From the NCBI GenBank assembly GCA_027493625.1, contig JAOSKM010000003.1, forward strand, positions 124,001 through 188,000: a DNA stretch of 64,000 nucleotides. The letters run 5' to 3'. The DNA comes from Planctomycetota bacterium (GTDB lineage: Bacteria; Planctomycetota; UBA8742; UBA2392). The notes under the pieces were generated by a model, which was not told where the DNA came from, did not search any database, and worked only from the letters and a program-made list of their open reading frames with translations. Position 1 is the first letter of the stretch, and every line of letters begins with the position of its first letter. Below are positions 53,604 to 61,413 of the stretch, piece after piece. A program made the translations under genes and the position numbers.

Positions 53604-54842
53604 ATGAAAACCAGACTCACAACCCTTTGCGCCGCACTGGCGACCGCCCTGCTGGCGGGCAGCTTCCTGGCCGGCGGCGTGTCCGCCGGCGAAAAGGAAA
53701 AGATGAAACAGCCGCCCGAGGCGGCCGTGAAACTGGCCAAGGCGGACAACGCCTTCGGCTTGAAGCTGTTCAAGAAGCTGCACAAAGATGGCAAAAACAC
53801 CTTCATCTCGCCGACCAGCATTGCCACGGCAATGCAGATGGCCGGCCAGGCCGCGGGCGGCGACACCCGTGCCGAGATGGACAAGGCGATGGGGCTGGAT
53901 GGCATCGACGCCCTGGAATCGAACAAGGCGCTGATGGCCGAGTTGCAGTCGCGTCAAGGCGTGAAGCTGGCGATCGCCAACTCGATCTGGGCTGATCCTT
54001 CGCGCGTCAGCATGAACCCCGAGTACGTGAAGGAAGTGCAGGACTACTTCGCCGCCGAGGCCAGGGTTGAAGACTTCAGCAATCCCGAAACCCTTGACGT
54101 GATCAACGGATGGATCGCCGGCAAAACCAACGACCTGATCAAGGACATGCTGGACAAAATCGATCCCAGCACGATCAGCTACCTGATCAACGCCATCTAC
54201 TTCAAGGGCGACTGGACCGACAAGTTCAAGAAGGAAGACACCAGGGACGCCGACTTCCACCTGGCCGACGGCAGCACCAAGCAGGTCAAGCTGATGTCGC
54301 GCAAGGACGAGATCAAGTACGCCGAGGACGACAAGGCGCAAATCGCCTGCCTGCCCTACGGCAAAGACGGCAACAGCGCCATGTGGATCGTGCTGCCCAA
54401 GGAAGGCACCAGCCTGGATGCGCTGGTGACCGGCCTGAGCGAAGACCAGCTCAAGGGCTGGCAGAAGCGCGCCTGGGAGCGCGAGGGCACACTCAAGCTG
54501 CCGCGCTTCAAGCTGCGTTACAAGGAAACCCTCAACGACTGCCTGCAGGGCGTGGGCATCGTCAAGGCCTTTGATGTCGGCCAGGCCGATTTCAAGCGCA
54601 TGGGCGAATCCAAGCTGGGCCCGATCTTCATCGGCCGCGTGCTGCACGAGGCGGTGGTGATCGTGAATGAGGAAGGCACCGAGGCCGCGGCGGCCACGAT
54701 CGTGGAGATGAAGGCCGGCGGCATGCCGCCCAAGCCCTGGACCATGACCTGCGACCGCCCGTTCCTGTTCTTCATCACGGACGAGCCCACAGGCGCGATC
54801 CTGTTCATGGGCACCTGCTACAACCCCGACAAGACGGAATAG
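53604..54842 (+). CDS. Secreted serpin 3
   Basis: 412 residues. Signal peptide (LCAALATALLAGSFLAGGVSA) like serpin 1, full serpin fold (NTFISPTSIATAMQMAG; INAIYFKGDWTDKF), hinge EEGTEAAAATIVEM, loop KAGGMPPKPWTMTCDRPF. The preceding 80 bp include a repeat-like AAGCGCAAGCGCGCGGTACGAAGG tract without a gene (shown only in part as AAGCGCAAGCGC). It is last of the tandem and followed by a terminator. Confidence 0.93.
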   Translation: MKTRLTTLCAALATALLAGSFLAGGVSAGEKEKMKQPPEAAVKLAKADNAFGLKLFKKLHKDGKNTFISPTSIATAMQMAGQAAGGDTRAEMDKAMGLDGIDALESNKALMAELQSRQGVKLAIANSIWADPSRVSMNPEYVKEVQDYFAAEARVEDFSNPETLDVINGWIAGKTNDLIKDMLDKIDPSTISYLINAIYFKGDWTDKFKKEDTRDADFHLADGSTKQVKLMSRKDEIKYAEDDKAQIACLPYGKDGNSAMWIVLPKEGTSLDALVTGLSEDQLKGWQKRAWEREGTLKLPRFKLRYKETLNDCLQGVGIVKAFDVGQADFKRMGESKLGPIFIGRVLHEAVVIVNEEGTEAAAATIVEMKAGGMPPKPWTMTCDRPFLFFITDEPTGAILFMGTCYNPDKTE

Positions 54843-54869
54843 CCGGATCACAGTTGAGCGTAAACAGAA

Positions 54870-54895
54870 GCCCGCCGTGCAAACGGCGGGCTTTT
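54870..54895 (+). terminator. Rho-independent terminator after the serpin cluster
   Basis: Stem GCCCGCCGT / ACGGCGGGC with a GCAA tetraloop, followed by TTTT. Confidence 0.9.
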
Positions 54896-54914
54896 CATCG
54901 ATACGCCACTCACA

Positions 54915-55304
54915 CTAGCACGCCGCCGCGCCTGCGGCTGCGGCTCCCGCGGCGGCGGCGGCCGCCGCCGCGGCCTGCGCGTTGGCGGCCTGCTGGGCTG
55001 ATTGCGCGCTGCCGTTGCCGCTGGTGGCCGGTGTCGCCACCGCCACCATGCCCAGGCCCATGCCCGGCATGTCGTTCTGCCACAGGATGCGCCCGTCAAC
55101 GATGTCCAGGCAGTAGACCCGGCCGCCCACGCCGGCCAGCACCACGTCGGCGTCGATCAGCACCGTGCCGATGCTCTGTTTGTAGGCCTTGGGCAGGCTG
55201 GTGCTCCAGATTGTCCGGCCGTTCATGGGGTCCAGGGCGTGCACGCAACCGCCGACGTAGACCACGATCGCTTCAGGCATCCGCATGTCGATTCGCATTC
55301 GCAT
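54915..55304 (-). CDS. Small PQQ-like beta-propeller-fragment protein with poly-Ala tail
   Basis: 129 residues. Two PQQ-type blades (AIVVYVGGCVHALDPMNGRTIW; VYCLDIVDGRILW, first in pieces) are followed by an Ala-rich tail (about 105-128) ending in Cys. A full propeller needs six to eight blades, so this is a mini-protein, an oligomer-forming unit or a remnant. ATG 55304 with AGGAGG seven nt upstream argues for a live gene. No signal peptide. Confidence 0.65.
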   Translation of the reverse strand: MRMRIDMRMPEAIVVYVGGCVHALDPMNGRTIWSTSLPKAYKQSIGTVLIDADVVLAGVGGRVYCLDIVDGRILWQNDMPGMGLGMVAVATPATSGNGSAQSAQQAANAQAAAAAAAAAGAAAAGAAAC

Positions 55305-55459
55305 GGCTAACCTCCTTGGCCCAAGTAAACGCCGGGGCAGGCCGGGCGGCGATTACAAGCGCCACGAGGCTTTGGAGCGCAGGCGAGGATTTGCGTTGCA
55401 CCACGTAATGAATTACCCTGAATCGCACTGCTCTCACATGCTGGGTACTCGGAGGGGAC

Positions 55460-57854
55460 ATGTCCTCACTTCGCATCTTCGCGTTGGCGGTTTTGCTGGT
55501 ACTTCCGGCAACCCTGTGCGCGCAGCAGCAGCCCACGGCCGCTGAAGCCGCTTTCATCTATGAGTTGAACCGGGCGCGGCAGAACCCGGGCCGCTACGAC
55601 ACGGAGAACGCACTGGGCGGCATCATCACCGGCGTCACGCCCCAGCCGCCGCTGGCGCTGAACCTCAGCCTGGTGGAATCGGCGAGCTGGCACGCCCAGG
55701 ACATAGAGACCTTCCGATACTTCGCTCACCAGCGACCGGCCGCCCAGGGCGGTCAGTACCCCAACTGGATGGCGCGCCACAAGTGGAAGGGGCCCTCGCC
55801 TGCGTCGGCCCTACCCGCTGGTCACGAGCTGGATTGACGACGCGAACTACATCGAGTCCCTGGCAGGCATCTGGTCCAGTGCGCCAGTCACCTATGCGGC
55901 CAATGACGCATTGAAGGCGTTGATTATTGACTATGACTTGGTGCAGGCAGGATACGCCCCCGGCCACCGCCAGCACCTGCTGGGCATGACCCCCCACAAC
56001 GAGTCGATGCGCGAAGTCGGCACCGGCTACATCGAAGGCGCGGGCCAGCCGGGTTACACTTACGGAGCCTACTGGGCCATCCACACCGGGCGTCGCGACA
56101 CGGATCCGGTCTGGTTGATGGGCGTGGTCTACGACGACGCCAACAACAACGGCCGCTTTGACCAGGGCGAAGGCCTCTCCGGCGTTACCGTCAGCGCCAC
56201 GGGCTCGACCACCAACAGCGTGCAGACCGGCACGGCCGGCATGTACATGATGCAGGTCAGCGCCGGAACCACCAACCTGACCTGCAGCGGCGGCGGCTTC
56301 GGCGGCACGGCCACGCGCAGCATCACGGTGGGCACGGCGAACCTGGCCGTGGACTTCGCCTCCGGGCGCAGCAGCGGCGAGCTGAACTTCGAGTTCCAGG
56401 GCATCGGCGGTGGCCCGGTGCTGACCATCACGTCGTCGCTGGGCGTGTTCAATGCGCCCACACCCGGCCCGGGGAACCCCTCGGCCGAGCAGAGCTACAC
56501 CGTCGCCGGCGTGCGCCTGGTGGGCAACGTTACCGTCGCCGCGCCGACCGACTTCGAGGTCAGCCTGACTTCCGGCAGCGGCTTCGGCGCCAGCGTGCAA
56601 CTGACACCCACGCTCCGGACACTCGCCACCACTACGGTCTACGTGCGCTTCAACCCGCCGGGCTCAAGCTCGGCCAGCGGTGAAATCACCCACGACACCG
56701 GCGGCGCGCTGGATTCGCCGGTCAGCGTGAACGGCACGGTCAGCACCAACCCGGCCGTGTTCTGCAACCCCGCCAGCCTGAACCTCGCGGCGCCGCAGCT
56801 TGGCGTGGCGTCGCCCGCGCAGAGCTACACCGTTTCGGGCTACAACCTGTCGGCCAACATCACGGTCGCCGCGCCTTCTGGTTTCGAGGTCAGCCTGAGC
56901 AGCGGCAGCGGATTCACGGGCGGCCTGACGCTCAACCACACGGGCGGCACGGTGGCGCCGACCCCTGTCTACGTGCGCTACACGCCGACCACGCTGGGCG
57001 CCTCGGGCAACATCACCAACGTTGCAGGCGGGGCTTCGCAGAACGTGGCGGTCAACGGCACGGTCACCAACCCGCCGCTGATCACGGTCAACCCGGCCGC
57101 GCTCACGCTGATCGCGCCTTCCCTGGGCACGCCCTCGGCGGAGCAGACCTTTACGATCTCGGGCCTGTATCTGGCCGGCGACATCGGCGTGACCGCGCCA
57201 ACCGGCTTCGACTTCACACTCACCAGCGGCAGCGGCTACGTCACCAGCCTCAACCTGACGCCCACGGCCGGCACGGTATCAGCCACCACGATCTACGTGC
57301 GCTACCTGGGCGGCTCGGCCAGCGCGAGCGGCAACATCGACTGCACCAGCACACAGGCGACGACGAAGCAGGTGGCGTTGAACGGCTCGGTCGCGCCGCC
57401 GCCCAGCCTGACGGTCACCCCGCTCAGCCTCAGCTTCACCTCGCAGGGCACGGGCATTCCATCCGGCGAACGCACCTTCACGGTTTCAGGCGTGAACCTG
57501 GTCGGACAGATCACGCTGACGGCCTCCGCGGATTTCCAGGTTTCGCTGACCTCGGGTTCGGGCTTCAGCTCCGGCGTGATGCTCAGCCCCACGGGCGGCA
57601 CGGTTGCGAACACCACGATTTACTTGCGTTTTACGCCGACCGTGACGGGCACCACGCCGGGCACGGTAACAGTCAGCAGCCCGGGCGCGACCACGCGCGT
57701 CGTGAACCTGAGCGGCACGATCTCAACGGGCAGCGGCTCAGCCGGAAGCAGCGACGACGGCGGCGGCGGTTGCAGCGGCGGCGGGGCAGGCCTGCCCTGG
57801 ATGTTGCTGCTGAGTCTGTTCGGCGCGGCGGCCGTGAGGCGCCGCCGGGCATAG
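55460..57854 (+). CDS. CAP-domain secreted protein with four repeat domains and Gly-Cys/TM/Arg sorting tail (frameshift near 55790)
   Basis: The first frame (55460-55837) holds a signal peptide (FALAVLLVLPATLCAQ) and the start of a CAP/SCP domain (AFIYELNRARQNPGRYD, SWHAQDIETF). The rest of the CAP domain (TSWIDDANYIESLAGIW, APGHRQHLLG) and the C-terminal body are in another frame; the join is near the G4 run at 55789-55792. A Cna-B-like segment follows (DDANNNGRFDQGEGLSGVTV), then four repeats of about 105 residues (each with a block like FEVSLTSGSGF and a segment like TTVYVRF) and a tail of CSGG, hydrophobic helix and RRRRA, which resembles MYXO-CTERM or GlyGly-CTERM sorting signals. Total about 800 residues. 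Confidence 0.75.
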
Positions 57855-57887
57855 CCCCCCATGGAAGTGGCGGGCTGGTGCGTTGGT

Positions 57888-58541
57888 TTACGCGAACCTG
57901 GAAAGCACCAGGCCCCAGTCGAGCTCGCGCAGGCTGGCGATCTCGAGGTCGGCGTGCCTGATGTCGTACTTGCCCTTGTTGCCTTCGTGGATGCCCACCA
58001 CTTTCATGCCGGCGCGCTTGGCCGCGGTAACGCCGCTGGGCGAATCCTCCAGCACCAGGCAGCTTGACGGGTCAACACCGAGCCTGGACGCCGCCAGCAG
58101 GAACGGCTCCGGGTCCGGCTTACCCTTGCTGTACTGGTCGCAGGCGACCACGTGGGCAAAGCGCTCGCGGATACTCAGCGCGTCCAGCACCGCGCCCGCC
58201 TGCGCGCTGGTGCTGCCCGTCACCAGGGCTTGCGGTGCGCGGCCGTGGAACTCGACCACCTTCTCGACCGCGCCGGGCAGCGCGGGCACGTCGGCCAGCA
58301 TGGGTATGTAGTCGCGGTCGAAAGCCTCGCGGATGGCGGCCACGTCGGCCTCGGACAGCTCGTAGCGCTGCACCATGTGGCGGTAGAAATCAAGCTCCGA
58401 TTGGCCGAGCAGCGATTCGAACAGCGCCTCAGGCAACTCGATCTTCACGGCCTCAAGAAACGCCCGCTGCATGACGGTCCACACGACACGTTCGGTGTCG
58501 ACAATGGTTCCGTCCATGTCCCAGAGAATTGCGCTAAACAT
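57888..58541 (-). CDS. HAD-superfamily phosphatase (beta-phosphoglucomutase/phosphatase subgroup)
   Basis: 217 residues. HAD motifs: I, LWDMDGTIVDTE (Asp nucleophile); II, LVTGSTSA; III/IV, KGKPDPEPF and CLVLEDSPSGV. The four-helix cap between residues about 16 and 85 is the subfamily I cap found in beta-PGM and phosphoglycolate-type phosphatases. Sugar phosphate substrate likely but unknown. Its ATG overlaps the stop of the upstream SDH gene. Confidence 0.87.
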   Translation of the reverse strand: MFSAILWDMDGTIVDTERVVWTVMQRAFLEAVKIELPEALFESLLGQSELDFYRHMVQRYELSEADVAAIREAFDRDYIPMLADVPALPGAVEKVVEFHGRAPQALVTGSTSAQAGAVLDALSIRERFAHVVACDQYSKGKPDPEPFLLAASRLGVDPSSCLVLEDSPSGVTAAKRAGMKVVGIHEGNKGKYDIRHADLEIASLRELDWGLVLSRFA

Positions 58542-59484
58542 CAGCCAACTTTTTGGGTGCCGACGGGATTGAATTGTTGGATGAAGCTGCCGCCTTGGTG
58601 ATTCTCGATCAGCTTGATTGCGGGTGTTCCGGAGAACGTAACGATACAGGAATGGTGAGCTTTCAGAACTGCATCCTGCAATTCTTGATCGTCCTCAAGC
58701 CGTTTTAAGTTCAGCCCCAAAACTCCAAGGCGCTCGTAATTTAGGGGACGTGAATGCGACTTGGACACTTCGGGATTGGCTAGTTCATTGATGGTCCGAG
58801 CGAGTCGCTGTGCCGCGTCAGTCAGCCCGTTGAACATTCCTGACTGAAGCCATCCGGTAAGAAGTTCTTCAGTCAATTTTATCGCCTGAATGCAATCAAT
58901 GAGCAGCCCCGGGGATACTTTGCCAGCAGCGGCGCCCAGACAGGGGCAAGCGCCGGATCTTTCTTTATGTCTGCCGCTGCCTGCTGGAACTGAGCAACCG
59001 GAGCGAATGCGGAGAATCCGTGTGGCATTTGCGGATCGACGGGACCAAGGGATGACTGACGCCCCATGATGATTTCGCTGCAGGCGAGCGCCATCATAGT
59101 TCCAGCTGACATCGCTATCTGTGGAACGATTGCGCGAATGTTTGTCCCGAACAGTCCGCGCAAGTAGTTGACTGTAGCTTCCAGCGCGCCAACTTCGCCA
59201 CCGGGGGTATGGAGCAGCAGATCCAAGCCTTTGGTTCGGTCCAACTTGTGCAAGGTGGTCATGAAACCTTGAACGTCACCGAAATTCAGGTGGAACTGCG
59301 CTCCGTGCCTCGCAAGCTGGCCCTTCTCCAGCCAACCTGAGTAGTACACGACTACGTTCCGACCCGTCAGTTCTGCAAGCTCACGAAGGGCTTGGCGACG
59401 GACCTGATCGAAGGGGCTCTGTACCGTCGCGCCGACTTGCTGGACTTGCCGGAGCACGTCATCCCAACCGAAGCCTTGCGTCAT
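58541..59484 (-). CDS. SDH-type Clp-fold serine protease, frameshifted near 58912
   Basis: The first frame (59484 to 58879) carries the Clp/crotonase fold: LDLLLHTPGGEVGALEA and IVPQIAMSAGTMMALACSE, with the likely nucleophile Ser in MSAGT. It breaks at a GGGG run (about 58908-58912 on the plus strand), after which the other frame reads LLIDCIQAIKLTEELLTGWLQ and continues into the C-terminal part (58876 to 58541). Joined it is about 314 residues. Family members (SDH, SppA-like) are membrane-associated or cytosolic proteases of poorly known substrate. The start overlaps the stop of a small upstream gene. Confidence 0.7.
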
Positions 59485-59687
59485 GCCGATCGGATCTCCA
59501 ACGGTCGAGACGAATTCGTTACTTGATTTGCAAATGGGTAGGCAACAGAAGTGCCTTCAGACGGAATCCAATCAAAATTCGCCAGCTCCCGACCTTCGGG
59601 CGATGCAATGCCCAGCTTCCGGTACAGTTCCACCACTTGTTCGTCAGTCGGCAACGTACTCGGTTGATCTACGTCATGTGGATCCAT
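59481..59687 (-). CDS. Small protein paired with the SDH-type protease
   Basis: 68 residues, acidic, no signal or membrane segment (EQVVELYRKLGIASPEGREL). Its stop overlaps the protease start (ATGA), which argues that it is expressed and functionally paired. Unknown role. Confidence 0.6.
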   Translation of the reverse strand: MDPHDVDQPSTLPTDEQVVELYRKLGIASPEGRELANFDWIPSEGTSVAYPFANQVTNSSRPLEIRSA

Positions 59688-59711
59688 GATCTCGCTCCTT
59701 CCACTACAATC

Positions 59712-61112
59712 TTACGCCTTGGCGAGCGACTCTGCCATCAGGGCTTCGATATCCTCGACGGTCTTCACCGCGTCGCGGGTCATTACGTCCGGGTCGCCCT
59801 TGGTTACCAGCACGTCGTCCTCGATGCGCACGCCGATGCCGCGGTACTTTTCGGGCACGTCGTCGCGGTCCTTGGCGATGTAGATGCCGGGCTCAACGGT
59901 CAGCACACAGCCGGCGCGCAGGGGCACCCAGTCGTCGCCGTCCTTGTATTTGCCCACGTCGTGCACATCCATGCCCAGCCAGTGACCGGTGTTGTGCATG
60001 TAAAATTCGCGGTAGGTGCGGGGCTCGTTGCCCTTGTCCTTCTTGGGGTCCACCTTCTTGTTCTTCACGTCTTCGTCCCACTGCTTCTGGGCGGCGATGA
60101 TGTCGGCCGGGTTGCCCTCAAGCAGCCCCATGGCGACCATGCCCTCGGTCAGCACCTCGACGGCCGCGTCGTGGCTGGCCCGGAAGGTGTCACCCTCGCG
60201 GCACTTGTCGATGGCCGCGAGCTGCGCCTTGAGCACCCAGTTGTAGACCTCGGCCTGGGCCTCGCTGAACTTGCCGTTGATGGGCCAGGTGCGGGTGATG
60301 TCGGCGCTGTAGTGGCCGAACTCGGCGCCGGCGTCGACCAGCAACAGATCGCCGTCGTTCAGCAGCATGTTGTTTTCGTGGTAGTGCAGGATGTTGGCGT
60401 TGTCGCCGCCGGCCACGATGCTGCCGTAGCCGTTGCGGGGGCTGCCCAGGTTGCGGAATTCGAACTCGATGGCCGCCTGCACCTGGTACTCGAATATGCC
60501 GGGGCGGGTGGCGCGCATGCCGGCGTTGTGGGCGGCGGCGGTGATTTCGCAGGCTCTACGCATGTAGCGCAGGTCGTCGGCGGTCTTGATCAGCCGCATC
60601 TCGTGCACGATCTCGCTGGGGTCGTGCATTTCCGTGGGCGCGTTGAAGCCCTGGCGCTTCATGGCGCGCACGCGGTTTAGCCAGCCCAGCACGCGCTCGT
60701 CAAAGGGCGTGTCGTCGCCCAGGTGCACGTACAGACGCTGCACGTTGCGCAGGTACTCGGGGACTTTTTCGTCGATTTCCTCCAGCGTGAAGGCCGCGTC
60801 CGCGCCGTAGCGCGCCTTGGCGCCCTCGGGGCCGGCGCGACGGCCGTTCCAGATTTCCATCATCTTGTCGCGCTTGGGCACGAACAGCACGAAGCGGTGC
60901 TCGCCGTGGCCCTTGATGACCAGCGCGAGCGAGCCGGGTTCTTCAAAGCCGGTGAGGTAGAAGAAGTCGGAGTGCTGGCGGTAGTCGTGGTGCACGTCGC
61001 CGTTGCGAAGGTAGGTGGGCGCGGCCGGGAAAATGGCAACGCCGTCCTGCATGCGCTTGATCAGCTCATCACGGCGGCGGCGGAAGATAGCGGCATCAAA
61101 GTCGTGGCTCAT
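59712..61112 (-). CDS. pepP: Xaa-Pro aminopeptidase
   Basis: 466 residues. An N-terminal aminopeptidase-P domain (HSDFFYLTGFEEPGSLALV) precedes the pita-bread metallopeptidase with five metal ligands: LLVDAGAEFGHYSADITR (two Asp), NTGHWLGMDVHD (His), LTVEPGIYI (Glu) and IRIEDDVLVT-type ending VRIEDDVL (Glu). It removes N-terminal residues before proline. Runs opposite to the next, 300-bp-distant gene. Confidence 0.94.
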   Translation of the reverse strand: MSHDFDAAIFRRRRDELIKRMQDGVAIFPAAPTYLRNGDVHHDYRQHSDFFYLTGFEEPGSLALVIKGHGEHRFVLFVPKRDKMMEIWNGRRAGPEGAKARYGADAAFTLEEIDEKVPEYLRNVQRLYVHLGDDTPFDERVLGWLNRVRAMKRQGFNAPTEMHDPSEIVHEMRLIKTADDLRYMRRACEITAAAHNAGMRATRPGIFEYQVQAAIEFEFRNLGSPRNGYGSIVAGGDNANILHYHENNMLLNDGDLLLVDAGAEFGHYSADITRTWPINGKFSEAQAEVYNWVLKAQLAAIDKCREGDTFRASHDAAVEVLTEGMVAMGLLEGNPADIIAAQKQWDEDVKNKKVDPKKDKGNEPRTYREFYMHNTGHWLGMDVHDVGKYKDGDDWVPLRAGCVLTVEPGIYIAKDRDDVPEKYRGIGVRIEDDVLVTKGDPDVMTRDAVKTVEDIEALMAESLAKA

Positions 61113-61413
61113 GGCATCCCTTTACCTGTCAAGTGTTGCGCCTCGCAGTGTAACACCGCAGGGCCGACGTGACAGGCTGGGGAGCCAGGCACTGGACATT
61201 AAGTGCAATGTGTCCATGTCAGTGCGGTAGCCTGTCTGTCCGTTCAGGCGTCACGGCTGACCTTCTGACTTACACCACGATTTTTAACAAGGCTACTGTT
61301 GACTACTGGAATATCACCCACTAGAAACACCAGCCGCTCACATGACATTTGGTACAGCATTGACAGGCCGTTGCGTGACCGCGCAAGGCCGAATTCCCTA
61401 GAAGAGGACAAAC
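61113..61413. other. Intergenic region between divergent pepP and the glycine-rich lipoprotein
   Basis: 300 bp of moderate AT content; probably contains both promoters. A minus-strand frame at 61244-61444 has no supporting features and overlaps the next gene. No repeat or RNA recognised. Confidence 0.5.
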
